Assembly: GCA_040384585.1 (NCBI GenBank) | Contig: JAZKJD010000011.1 | Location: 62,001-126,000 of the forward strand | DNA: 64,000 nucleotides | Direction of reading: 5' to 3' | From: JAZKJD01 sp040384585 | Lineage (GTDB): Bacteria > Pseudomonadota > Gammaproteobacteria > Diplorickettsiales > Diplorickettsiaceae | In this document: one piece after another, positions 1-8,275 of the stretch | Numbering within the stretch: the first letter of the stretch is position 1 | Layout: the number at the start of each line of letters is the position of its first letter | Notes under the pieces: generated by a model | Told to the model about the DNA's origin: nothing | What the model saw: only the letters and a program-made list of their open reading frames with translations | The model's database searches: none | Made by a program: the position numbers and the translations under genes

Positions 1-1320
1 GGAGAAAAAATGTTAGGTCAGGGTTGGCGAATGCTGATGGAATGCTTATCGATCGGTCGTGGCATTTCATTGCCGGCAGTGAGTGCTGCACAATCTCAAT
101 TAGCGTATCGTATGACAGGCGCCTATAGTGTTTTGCGAGAGCAGTTTAAGCAGCCCTTGTTTAGATTTGAAGGAGTCGCTGCCGCATTGGCGAGGGTAGC
201 AGGATTGACCTATTTAATGGAGGCGGTGCGCCAATTTACCGTAACGGCGGTAGATGCTTCATTAAAACCTGCTTTAGCCTCTTCTATCGCAAAATATCAC
301 ATGACAGAATTCGCGCGAATCATTGTGAATGATGCCATGGATATTCACGGAGGACGAGGAATCCAGTTAGGCCCACGTAATTATTTAGCACAAGCTTATA
401 TCGCAGCTCCCATTTCTATTACTGTCGAAGGCGCTAATATTTTGACACGTAATCTTATTTTATTTGGCCAAGGAGCGGTTCGTTGTCATCCTTTTTTAAT
501 GGATGAAATAAAGGCCATTCAAAAAAATGATAGTAAGAGACTCGCTCGCTTATTGAGAGGCCATTTTTTTTATAGCGTTAAAAATTGGCTAAAAACGCTG
601 AGTTTTGCTTTCGGCTTAGGTATCTTTTTTGTAAAAAGCCCTTTGAATAAGTTTAGATATTACTATTGCCAACTTTCGCGAATGTCAGCGGCTTTAGCCT
701 TAATAACAGATTTTACCTTGTTAACTCTAGGGGGGTCGATAAAACGTAGAGAACGATTATCTGCACGCTTAGGTGATGTATTAAGTTATCTTTATATGGC
801 TTCCAGTGTGTTACGTTATTATCAAGACCATCCATCCTCTGCAGAAGATTTATATTACACACAATGGACTTTGGATTATTGTCTCTACCATATTCAGACG
901 GCTTTTGAAAAATTTTTTACCAATTTCCCGCAGCGAATCTTGGGGCGATTATTACACCTTACTGTTTTTCCATTAGGGCGCTCTTATAAACTACCAAACG
1001 ATAAACAAGATGCTGAATTGCTTAATGCCATGACGCAAGCCTCTGAATTTCGTGAACGAATGACACAGTACTGTTATTTAGGAAAATCAAAAGAAGATAC
1101 AACCGGCCGTGTCGAATTTGCTTTTAAACAATGGATGGATATCAAAAACATTAGAAAAACTGTTCGAAAATTAAAAAAAGCAGGACTAAATAAGGATCTG
1201 AGCCTTGATCAGCAATTTGAATATGCTGTAAACCATAAAATTCTTACCAAGAAAGAAATAGAAGACTATCTTTATGCTAAAAAATTACAGGAAGATGCGA
1301 TGGAAGTTGATGAATTTTAG
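1..1320 (+). CDS. fadE: Long-chain acyl-CoA dehydrogenase FadE, C-terminal part (cut by window edge)
   Basis: This catalyses the first dehydrogenation step of fatty acid beta-oxidation, from acyl-CoA to 2-enoyl-CoA, with FAD. Only the C-terminal part is present. The frame stays open to base 1, so the ATG at 10 is internal and not a start. The FadE signatures GGRGIQLG and TVEGANILTR are visible, followed by the FadE-specific C-terminal extension with GGSIKRRERLSARLGD. Full-length E. coli FadE is about 814 residues, so roughly the last 440 are here. The sequence ends with an acidic tail. fadI and fadJ follow on the same strand, which makes a beta-oxidation cluster. The family assignment is secure from overall similarity to E. 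coli FadE. Confidence 0.93.
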   Translation, partial: GEKMLGQGWRMLMECLSIGRGISLPAVSAAQSQLAYRMTGAYSVLREQFKQPLFRFEGVAAALARVAGLTYLMEAVRQFTVTAVDASLKPALASSIAKYHMTEFARIIVNDAMDIHGGRGIQLGPRNYLAQAYIAAPISITVEGANILTRNLILFGQGAVRCHPFLMDEIKAIQKNDSKRLARLLRGHFFYSVKNWLKTLSFAFGLGIFFVKSPLNKFRYYYCQLSRMSAALALITDFTLLTLGGSIKRRERLSARLGDVLSYLYMASSVLRYYQDHPSSAEDLYYTQWTLDYCLYHIQTAFEKFFTNFPQRILGRLLHLTVFPLGRSYKLPNDKQDAELLNAMTQASEFRERMTQYCYLGKSKEDTTGRVEFAFKQWMDIKNIRKTVRKLKKAGLNKDLSLDQQFEYAVNHKILTKKEIEDYLYAKKLQEDAMEVDEF

Positions 1321-1362
1321 TAAAACAGCTAGCAAGACTTCTTGTGAGAATCGCTATAAGCT

Positions 1363-1493
1363 CTGTACCGTACAGAAAATAGAGGAGAGGGAGGGTCTTG
1401 TGCCACTGGATGCGCTTTTTTGCCGGCTGTCGCCGCAAAAAAGCGCATCCAGTGGCAGGACCGGCCTCACCTATTTTTTGTCCTGTGCACAGG
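1363..1493. repeat. Palindromic repeat family C, copy C1 (fadE-fadI gap)
   Basis: This is a nested inverted repeat between fadE and fadI. The inner hairpin at 1401-1457 has a perfect 23-bp stem (starts TGCCACTGGATGCGC) around a short loop. The outer flanks carry CTGTACCGTACAG and CTGTGCACAGG. Related copies lie at 48855-48985 and 60641-60757, with divergent forms at 51910-52015 and 15841-15888. It could act as an attenuator within the fad transcript. No coding role is evident, although the fadI reading frame stays open upstream through part of it. Confidence 0.8.
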
Positions 1494-1527
1494 GAGATTG
1501 GAAAGAATGTATAGAGGAAAATCTTTT

Positions 1528-2856
1528 ATGCGTCAGAATTTTAGATCAGATTTTGCACGTCCAATTTATATTGTCGATGGATTACGTACACCTTGGTTAA
1601 AGGCTCGTGGCGAGCCAGGCGCATTTTCGGCTGCGGATTTAGCCGTTCAAGCATGTCGTTATTTATTAGCGCGTCAGTCTTTTACAGCAGATCAACTTGA
1701 TGAAGTGGTTACCGGTTGTGTGATGGCGAGTCCGGATGAAACGAATATTAGCCGTGTTATTGCCTTACGTTTGGGTTGTGGTAAAGCAGTGCCTGCCTAT
1801 ACGGTGCAGCGAAATTGTGCGTCCGGATTACAAGCCTTAGATAGTGCTGCATTGGATATCGCCTGTGGACGTTACGACTTGGTATTAGCGGGGGGTACCG
1901 AAGCCATGAGTCAGGCACCGCTATTATTTAATCCGGGGATGACACGTTTCTTAGCGCGTTGGAATGCAGCAAAAACACCGATAATGCGCTTACGATGTTT
2001 AAGCCAATTCCATTGGAAATATCTCGTTCCCGTTATTGCTTTATTACGAGGATTAACCGACCCAATAGTAGGATTATCGATGGGACAAACGGCTGAAATT
2101 GTTTCCCACCGATTTGGCATCACACGCCAACAAATGGATGAATGGTCTCTGCAAAGCCATCAACGTTCAGCGATTGCGCAGGATAAAGGTGTCTTTACGG
2201 ATGAAATTAATGCAATCTATGACGGAGATAATCACTATTATTCTTATGATAATGGTTTGCGCCGCGATACCAGTTTGGAAAAACTAGGGATACTAAAGCC
2301 TTTTTTTGATAAACCTTTTGGTTTAGTCACTGCCGGTAATAGTTCGCAAGTGACAGATGGCGCTGCTTTTTTAATTTTAGCCAGTGAAAAAGCGGTACAA
2401 CGGTATCAGTTGCCAATATTGGCGCGTATCGTTGCTGTGAATTGGGCAGCGCTGGATCCCAGTGAAATGGGTTTGGGTCCAGTTCATGCGGTTGCCGGCT
2501 TATTAAAAAAACAAGAATTAGCTTTCAGTGCTATTGATTATTGGGAAATTAACGAAGCTTTTTCTGGACAAGTCTTAGCTTGTTTAGCCGCTTGGCAAGA
2601 GAGTCATTATTGTAAAACGGAATTAGGTTTATCGGATGCATTAGGAAAGCTCGATCCCTCCATTGTCAATATCGATGGTGGTGCGATTGCGATGGGGCAT
2701 CCTGTCGGTGCGAGTGGCGCGCGTATTGTGCTGCATCTTGCGCATGTACTACGGCGAAAAAAAGCCCGTTTTGGAGTGGCCACCTTATGTATTGGTGGCG
2801 GTCAGGGTGGTGCACTTTTACTTGAAAATGTTGATAGCACTAAGGGGATGGGATAA
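1528..2856 (+). CDS. fadI: Acetyl-CoA C-acyltransferase (3-ketoacyl-CoA thiolase), FadI type
   Basis: This is the thiolytic step of beta-oxidation, in which 3-ketoacyl-CoA plus CoA gives acetyl-CoA and a shortened acyl-CoA. The protein has about 442 residues from the chosen start, which is normal for FadI. The nucleophilic cysteine lies in QRNCASGLQ (about residue 97). The C-terminal motifs GGAIAMGHPVGASGAR and ATLCIGGGQGG carry the other catalytic His and Cys. I chose ATG 1528 because AGAGGAAA sits 7 bases upstream. ATG 1507, with AGGGAG about 10 bases upstream, is also possible. The frame continues further upstream to 1420, but that part reads through repeat C1 and is unlikely to be coding. 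Its stop overlaps the fadJ start, so translation is probably coupled. Confidence 0.92.
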   Translation: MRQNFRSDFARPIYIVDGLRTPWLKARGEPGAFSAADLAVQACRYLLARQSFTADQLDEVVTGCVMASPDETNISRVIALRLGCGKAVPAYTVQRNCASGLQALDSAALDIACGRYDLVLAGGTEAMSQAPLLFNPGMTRFLARWNAAKTPIMRLRCLSQFHWKYLVPVIALLRGLTDPIVGLSMGQTAEIVSHRFGITRQQMDEWSLQSHQRSAIAQDKGVFTDEINAIYDGDNHYYSYDNGLRRDTSLEKLGILKPFFDKPFGLVTAGNSSQVTDGAAFLILASEKAVQRYQLPILARIVAVNWAALDPSEMGLGPVHAVAGLLKKQELAFSAIDYWEINEAFSGQVLACLAAWQESHYCKTELGLSDALGKLDPSIVNIDGGAIAMGHPVGASGARIVLHLAHVLRRKKARFGVATLCIGGGQGGALLLENVDSTKGMG

Positions 2857-4994
2857 TGGAAACAACTATCCAACATTGGCAACTCAAGCAGCAGGGCGAT
2901 ATTGCTTGGCTGTATTTTGATAAAAAAAATAGTGCGGTTAATAGCATAGATAAAAATGTATTAACCGAATTAAGTACAATATTGCATAAGATTGAAAAAG
3001 AACAATCGATTCGCGGATTGATTATTACCTCCGCGAAAACAAATGGTTTTATTGTAGGGGCAGATATTCAAACCATTAGTTTTTTAAGCAGTAAGGAAGA
3101 GGTATTTGAGTTTATTCGGCAGGGGCAAGATGTTTTTTCGCAATTGGCCGCAGTAAAAATTTCTACGGTTGCCTTGATAAAGGGATTTTGTTTAGGGGGT
3201 GGTTTGGAGCTAGCACTGGCTTGCCGTTATCGTATTGCCATTGATGATTCCACAACCCGCTTGGGTTTACCTGAAGTTAAGTTAGGTATTCATCCCGGTT
3301 GGGGCGGAACCGTTCGTTTACCGCGTTTACTTGGGGGTGTTACTGCGCTAGAGCTAATCTTAACGGGGAGGACATTATCGGCTCAATCCGCTGCTAATGT
3401 CGGTTTAGTCGATGCGGTGGTTCCAGAGCGTCATGCTGAACGCGCTGCTTTATATTATGCAAAATCGCTGCGAAACAGGACGCTTAGTATAAACAATCTA
3501 TGGAAAAACTTGAGCAATCTATCGTGGATACGGACTGGGCTTGCTGCGATTTTCCAGCGCCGTTTAAGGACTAAGGTAAATGCTTTGCATTATCCTGCTC
3601 CTTACCAAGTGCTTGAGCATTGGCGAAAAGATGGCATATCAGATAAAGCATTTTTACATGAAGCAGAATCCTTAAGTGAATTGGCTATGACTCCTACGGC
3701 GCGTCATTTAATTCATGTCTATTTTTTACAAGAACGATTAAAAAAATTGGGAAAAAAAGGTCACACTTCTGTGGTGCAACACCACCACAGTGTGAAAGGC
3801 GAAGGGTGTATACCCGAAGAATTTCACGCTGTGGTTAGGCGCACGAGGACGAGCGAGCGGAGTGTATACGGAATACATGAGCACGTGAGTTCCGATGTGC
3901 AACACCAGCACAACGTGAAAGGCGAAGGGTATAAACATATCCATGTGATCGGTGCAGGGACCATGGGTGGTGATATTGCTGCCTGGTGTGCTCTGCAGGG
4001 TCTTAATGTCACGTTACAGGATCGTGAGCCTAAATATTTAGCACCCGCTATGGGCCGTGCCTACGCCTTATTTAAAAAACGTTTAAAAAAACCACGGGCT
4101 ATTCAGATGGCGATGGATAGATTGCATCCGGACATTGCAGGTTATGCTATTCGTCGTGCTGATCTGATTATTGAAGCCGTGTTTGAAGATTTAACTGTCA
4201 AGCAGGACTTATTTCGTCAACTGGAATCACAAAGTAAACCCAATGCTATCCTAGCAACGAATACCTCTAGTATCGTATTAGAAGAGATCCAACAAGGCTT
4301 AAAATACCCCGAACGTTTAGTGGGTTTACATTTTTTTAATCCAGTAGCAAAGATGCCTCTCGTTGAGGTCGTACAATCCAAAATAAGTTCATCAGATACC
4401 GTAGAAAAGGCGATAGCCTTTGTCCATCAAATCAATCGATTGCCATTACCTGTAAAAAGTTCACCGGGCTTTTTAGTCAATCGTTTATTAATGCCTTATT
4501 TATTACATGCGGTATTATTACGAGAAACGGGAATTCCAGCGGCAGTGATTGATAAGGCGGCCGTGGATTTTGGTATGCCAATGGGTCCCTTAGAATTAGC
4601 CGATACGGTTGGCTTGGATATTTGTTTAGCGGTAGCCAAGATTTTACATCAGTCTTTACAATCGCCACTTCCAGAAGGTCTAGAAAAAATGGTAGCCAAT
4701 AAAAGTTTAGGACGAAAAACGGGGCAGGGTTTTTATCGTTATAAAAAAGGCAAACCGATTAAAGAAAAAATTCCTGACGATTACAAAGTGTCAGCTGATT
4801 TAATCGATCGCTTAATCGAACCAATGATAGCAGAGGCCAAAAAATGCTTGCAGGAAGAAGTGGTTGCCGATACTGATTTGCTTGATGCGGGGATGATTTT
4901 TGGAACCGGTTTTGCGCCTTTTCGTGGTGGGTTGCTGCAATATGCCAAAGAAAAAGCGGATAACCCGCATAATGTGGCGATATTGCATGATTAG
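2856..4994 (+). CDS. fadJ: Fatty oxidation complex alpha subunit (enoyl-CoA hydratase / 3-hydroxyacyl-CoA dehydrogenase), with a repeat-encoded linker
   Basis: This bifunctional enzyme hydrates 2-enoyl-CoA and oxidises the 3-hydroxyacyl-CoA with NAD; it partners with the FadI thiolase. Residues 1-190 are the hydratase (crotonase) domain, with the catalytic glutamates in GGGLELALACR (E118) and LGLPEVKLG (E140). The dehydrogenase begins with the Rossmann motif IGAGTMGG near 365, has the catalytic His in GLHFFNP (H492), and is followed by the C-terminal HAD domain. The ATG overlaps the fadI stop (TAATG). Between the two domains, about residues 302-359 are encoded by one and a half copies of palindromic repeat A, which displaces the Rossmann domain by roughly 55 residues relative to E. 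coli FadJ. The FadJ versus FadB assignment rests on pairing with a FadI-like partner. Confidence 0.92.
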   Translation: METTIQHWQLKQQGDIAWLYFDKKNSAVNSIDKNVLTELSTILHKIEKEQSIRGLIITSAKTNGFIVGADIQTISFLSSKEEVFEFIRQGQDVFSQLAAVKISTVALIKGFCLGGGLELALACRYRIAIDDSTTRLGLPEVKLGIHPGWGGTVRLPRLLGGVTALELILTGRTLSAQSAANVGLVDAVVPERHAERAALYYAKSLRNRTLSINNLWKNLSNLSWIRTGLAAIFQRRLRTKVNALHYPAPYQVLEHWRKDGISDKAFLHEAESLSELAMTPTARHLIHVYFLQERLKKLGKKGHTSVVQHHHSVKGEGCIPEEFHAVVRRTRTSERSVYGIHEHVSSDVQHQHNVKGEGYKHIHVIGAGTMGGDIAAWCALQGLNVTLQDREPKYLAPAMGRAYALFKKRLKKPRAIQMAMDRLHPDIAGYAIRRADLIIEAVFEDLTVKQDLFRQLESQSKPNAILATNTSSIVLEEIQQGLKYPERLVGLHFFNPVAKMPLVEVVQSKISSSDTVEKAIAFVHQINRLPLPVKSSPGFLVNRLLMPYLLHAVLLRETGIPAAVIDKAAVDFGMPMGPLELADTVGLDICLAVAKILHQSLQSPLPEGLEKMVANKSLGRKTGQGFYRYKKGKPIKEKIPDDYKVSADLIDRLIEPMIAEAKKCLQEEVVADTDLLDAGMIFGTGFAPFRGGLLQYAKEKADNPHNVAILHD
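3757..3933 (+). repeat. Family A palindromic element inside fadJ (internally deleted copy plus full copy)
   Basis: Bases 3809-3933 are a full 125-bp copy running from TATACCC to GGGTATA. Its inverted arms near the ends are TTTCACGCTGTGG and CAGCACAACGTGAAA. Immediately upstream, 3757-3812 is an internally deleted copy with its own arms (CACACTTCTGTGG / CCACAGTGTG) and the same right end, GGCGAAGGG. Both are read in frame and give peptides containing SVVQHHHSVKGEG and AVVRRTRTSERSV. Other copies are in the histidine kinase gene, the yafS-like gene, the GT39-like gene and at the 3' end of the PLC gene. Confidence 0.9.
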
Positions 4995-5001
4995 TTATCG
5001 A

Positions 5002-5904
5002 TTAATTTTCCTCAAGTCGTTTGATCCGTAATTCAAGTGGTGGGTGACTAGAAAATAAGGCACGAAATCCATAGCTTTTATGTGAAATTTTTAAATTGGC
5101 TAAGGAAGGCGCGCGTGTATCTTCAGGTGCCATCGCTGCTTGTAACGCTTGTAGTGCAGCGATCATCTTGCTACGCCCCGCTAAAATAGCGCCACCTTTA
5201 TCAGCACGATATTCGCGATAGCGCGAAAAAGCAGCGACTAGAATACTGCCTAATAGTGTAAATAAAATATCAAACACTATCGATAACAGATAGAACATCG
5301 GCCCTGGTCCAGCAACAGATTCCTGATTCTCATTCCGTCCTGCAACCCCCATCGAAATGATGTAGGCGACAATTCGTGATAAAAATAGAGCAAATGCGTT
5401 AATGACGCCTTGTAATAATGTCATTGTGACCATATCACCATTCGCCACATGTGAGATCTCATGACCTAAAACACCTTCGATTTCATCTGGGTTCATTTTT
5501 TGTAACAAGCCACTAGAAACAGCGACTAAGGATCTATTTTTGCTAGGACCGGTGGCAAAGGCATTGAGTTCTGCAGACTGATAAATCCCAACTTCAGGCA
5601 TGGTTGTTAAACCCACTTTACGTATTAAACCATGAACGATATCTAGTAAGGTTCGTTCTTCAGTTTGTGTCGTATTAACATCGACCAATTTAACCCCCAT
5701 ACTTTTTTTAGCAATGAATTTAGACATCAGAAGTGAAATGAATGCGCCGGCTGTTCCCCAAAAAGCACAAAAAATGGCAAGCGATTGGTAATTAATGCCA
5801 TGAGCGGTGAGAGTGGTATGTAGTCCTAGCAAATTTGTAATAATGGAGATAGTAGCAATGACTAAAATATTAGTTCCTATAAAGAGTAGTACGCGTGTAA
5901 ACAT
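5002..5904 (-). CDS. htpX: Membrane zinc metalloprotease HtpX
   Basis: This M48-family inner-membrane protease degrades misfolded membrane proteins and belongs to the envelope stress response. It has 300 residues, close to the usual 290-295. Two N-terminal membrane segments (about 5-25 and 38-58) precede the catalytic HEISH motif in VLGHEISHVANGD. Two more hydrophobic stretches follow (about 155-180 and 190-215). The third zinc ligand region, around YREYRADKGG, is present. It lies downstream of groESL on the same strand but beyond the groEL terminator, so it probably has its own promoter in the gap at 5905-5990. It converges with fadJ, with only 7 bases between the stops. Confidence 0.95.
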   Translation of the reverse strand: MFTRVLLFIGTNILVIATISIITNLLGLHTTLTAHGINYQSLAIFCAFWGTAGAFISLLMSKFIAKKSMGVKLVDVNTTQTEERTLLDIVHGLIRKVGLTTMPEVGIYQSAELNAFATGPSKNRSLVAVSSGLLQKMNPDEIEGVLGHEISHVANGDMVTMTLLQGVINAFALFLSRIVAYIISMGVAGRNENQESVAGPGPMFYLLSIVFDILFTLLGSILVAAFSRYREYRADKGGAILAGRSKMIAALQALQAAMAPEDTRAPSLANLKISHKSYGFRALFSSHPPLELRIKRLEEN

Positions 5905-5990
5905 AGGTTTCTCCTATCTTTATTAAATTGTAGGATAATAATCGCTTGAAAAAAAGAAGTCTTAGGATTTATAAAGAAGATAGGTGCTAT

Positions 5991-6019
5991 AAAAAAACCC
6001 CGCATAAAGCGGGGTTTTT
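5991..6019 (-). terminator. Intrinsic terminator of groESL
   Basis: A perfect 11-bp stem (AAAAACCCCGC / GCGGGGTTTTT) with a 5-base loop lies just after the groEL stop. Read on the minus strand it ends in a run of T, the classic rho-independent form. It separates groEL from htpX, and its T/A symmetry would let it work in both directions. Confidence 0.9.
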
Positions 6020-6041
6020 AGGCATCCTTGAATAAGAATGT

Positions 6042-7700
6042 TTACATCATACCATCCATGCCGCCCATTCCACCCATGCCGCCCATTCCACCTGGCATGC
6101 CGGTGCCGCCTTGCTCATCCTTCTTAGGGAGTTCGGCAACCATGCATTCCGTTGTGATCATGAGACTTGCAATAGACGCTGCATTTTGCAGTGCAGTACG
6201 GGTCACTTTGGTGGGATCTAAAATACCCATGTCTATCATATCGCCATATTCTCCAGTAGCGGCATTATAGCCATAGTTACCTTTGCCAGACTTAATTTTA
6301 TCAACGATTACGGCAGGTTCAGAGCCTGCATTGCTGACGATCTGGCGTAGTGGCGCTTCGAGTGCCTCACGTACAATACGGATACCCACGTCTTGATCAG
6401 CATGAGTGCCTTTTAAGCTAGCTATGCTGCTAAGTGTACGAATTAACGCAACACCACCACCCGGTACAACTCCTTCCTCAACGGCAGCACGAGTTGCATG
6501 CAGGGCATCTTCTACACGTGCTTTCTTTTCTTTCATTTCGGTTTCAGTGGCAGCACCTACTTTGATTACAGCAACGCCGCCAGATAGTTTTGCTAAGCGC
6601 TCTTGCAATTTTTCTTTATCATAATCAGAGCTTGTGGTTTCGATTTGCTTTTTAATCTCCGCGATACGGCCTGAAATCTTATCTTTTTCACCTTGACCGT
6701 CAATAATCGTTGTTGCATCTTTGGTGATAGTAACGCGTTTAGCAGAACCTAAGTCTTCTAGCGATGCTTTTTCAAGATTTAATCCGACTTCTTCAGCAAT
6801 AACATTTGCTTTGGTGAGGATAGCGATATCTTGTAGCATTTCTTTACGACGATCGCCAAATCCAGGCGCTTTAACCGCACAAACCTTAACGATTCCACGA
6901 ATGGTATTAACGACTAAGGTTGCTAAGGCTTCGCCTTCAACATCTTCTGCAATAATGAGTAAGGAACGACCTGCTTTAGCAACACCTTCAAGAATACTTA
7001 GCATTTCGCGGATGTTAGAAATCTTTTTATCGACTAATAAGATATAAGGATTTTCTAATTCACAACTCATGCTTTGTTGGTTGTTGATGAAGTAAGGCGA
7101 TAAGTAGCCACGATCGAACTGCATACCTTCGACGGTATCAAGCTCGTTATCCAAGCCTGAGCCATCTTCTACCGTGATAACACCCTCTTTTCCTACTTTT
7201 TCCATTGCCTTTGCAATGATGGAGCCAACAGCTGCATCATTATTTGCCGAAACAGAACCGACTTGAGTAATGGACTTGATATCATGACATTCCGTAGAAA
7301 TCTCTTTAAGTGCATTGACCACATTAGAAACAGCGATATCAATTCCTCGTTTGAGGTCCATAGGGTTCATACCAGCAGCAACTGCTTTCATGCCTTCTCG
7401 CAAAATAGATTGCGCTAACACAGTTGCAGTCGTGGTACCATCACCGGCTTCATCTGAAGTATGGGAGGCAACCTCTTTCACCATTTGTGCACCCATGTTC
7501 TCAAATTTGTCTTTCAGTTCGATTTCTTTCGCAACAGAAACACCGTCTTTCGTAATAGTAGGAGCACCAAAACTTTTGTCTAAAATAACATTTCGACCTT
7601 TAGGGCCCAAGGTTACTTTAACTGCCTCTGATAATCTATCAACGCCACGTAAGATAGAAGCACGAGCCTCTACACCAAATTGTAAAACTTTTGCAGCCAT
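6042..7700 (-). CDS. groL: Chaperonin GroEL (Hsp60)
   Basis: This is the large subunit of the cytoplasmic chaperonin; two stacked heptameric rings fold proteins in an ATP-dependent chamber capped by GroES. It has 552 residues (E. coli 548). The ATP-binding segments VTLGPKGRNV and GDGTTTATVLA are intact, and the C-terminus has the usual repetitive GGM tail (GGMGGMGGMGGMDGMM). It follows groES by 38 bases and ends at a strong terminator. It is expected to be heat-induced through the promoter at 8183-8211. In intracellular relatives this protein is often very abundant. Several long antisense frames here are shadows of its codon use. Confidence 0.98.
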   Translation of the reverse strand: MAAKVLQFGVEARASILRGVDRLSEAVKVTLGPKGRNVILDKSFGAPTITKDGVSVAKEIELKDKFENMGAQMVKEVASHTSDEAGDGTTTATVLAQSILREGMKAVAAGMNPMDLKRGIDIAVSNVVNALKEISTECHDIKSITQVGSVSANNDAAVGSIIAKAMEKVGKEGVITVEDGSGLDNELDTVEGMQFDRGYLSPYFINNQQSMSCELENPYILLVDKKISNIREMLSILEGVAKAGRSLLIIAEDVEGEALATLVVNTIRGIVKVCAVKAPGFGDRRKEMLQDIAILTKANVIAEEVGLNLEKASLEDLGSAKRVTITKDATTIIDGQGEKDKISGRIAEIKKQIETTSSDYDKEKLQERLAKLSGGVAVIKVGAATETEMKEKKARVEDALHATRAAVEEGVVPGGGVALIRTLSSIASLKGTHADQDVGIRIVREALEAPLRQIVSNAGSEPAVIVDKIKSGKGNYGYNAATGEYGDMIDMGILDPTKVTRTALQNAASIASLMITTECMVAELPKKDEQGGTGMPGGMGGMGGMGGMDGMM

Positions 7701-7738
7701 TTTATTAATTCCTCTGAAAAAAATAAGGTTAAAATTGA

Positions 7739-8059
7739 TTATTCTGTAATTATTGCCATGATGTCATCTTCGCGCATAACAATATACTCTTTGTTTTCTA
7801 GCTTAACTTCTGTGCCAGCATATTTTCCAAATAGTATTTTATCACCTACTTTAACGGACATTAGCTGAATGCCAGATTCAAGGCGTTTGCCAGGACCTAC
7901 CGCTCTAACGGTGCCTTTAATAGGCTTTTCCTTTGCGGTGTCAGGTATAACGATACCACCCTTTGATTTTTCTTCTTCAACAGCACGCTCGACAAGAACA
8001 CGGTCCTGTAACGGTATTATCGTTGAGAGTAAAGATTTTTCTAATGTTTCAACACTCAT
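7739..8059 (-). CDS. groS: Co-chaperonin GroES (Hsp10)
   Basis: This is the heptameric lid of the GroEL chamber. At 106 residues it is about 10 longer than usual because of an N-terminal extension before the conserved PLQDRVLVER core. The ATG is supported by AAGGAG about 8 bases upstream, and there is no other Met before the core, so the extension looks real. The mobile loop region (EEKSKGGIVIPDTAKEKP) and the C-terminal core strand are present. It is the first gene of the groES-groEL operon. Confidence 0.97.
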   Translation of the reverse strand: MSVETLEKSLLSTIIPLQDRVLVERAVEEEKSKGGIVIPDTAKEKPIKGTVRAVGPGKRLESGIQLMSVKVGDKILFGKYAGTEVKLENKEYIVMREDDIMAIITE

Positions 8060-8182
8060 GCAGATTTCTCCTTAGATTTACTATCACAATGAAGGTATAA
8101 ATAACTAACCCCCATAAAAATAAGAGGCTAATCATAATGGTGTTTGATAAAGAGTACAAGGGACTCACTATCAACCCTTTTT

Positions 8183-8211
8183 ATATGGGGAGTAAAGAAC
8201 ATAAATTCAAG
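8183..8211 (-). promoter_or_regulatory. Sigma-32 (RpoH) heat-shock promoter of groESL
   Basis: Read on the minus strand, CTTGAA (8206-8211) is followed after 15 bases by CCCCATAT (8183-8190). This matches the known RpoH consensus (CTTGAAA, 11-15 bases, CCCCATNT) almost perfectly. It lies about 125 bases upstream of the groES ATG. No CIRCE element was seen. Confidence 0.85.
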
Positions 8212-8275
8212 TCATTCTGCGTTAGAATTAGGTGGTTTTTAGGGGCCGCTCACGCAGCTTATGCAAGAGGTCTAT

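Noticed and set aside
1274..1600. Open frame of 108 codons across the fadE-fadI junction
   Set aside because: It overlaps fadE, repeat C1 and fadI in another frame and has no recognisable sequence.
3738..3944. Minus-strand open frame of 68 codons inside fadJ
   Set aside because: It is the complement of the family A element, open only because the palindrome lacks stops in that frame.
6406..7749. Several plus-strand open frames antisense to groEL
   Set aside because: They are shadow frames caused by the codon bias of a highly expressed gene, with no ribosome sites or familiar domains.
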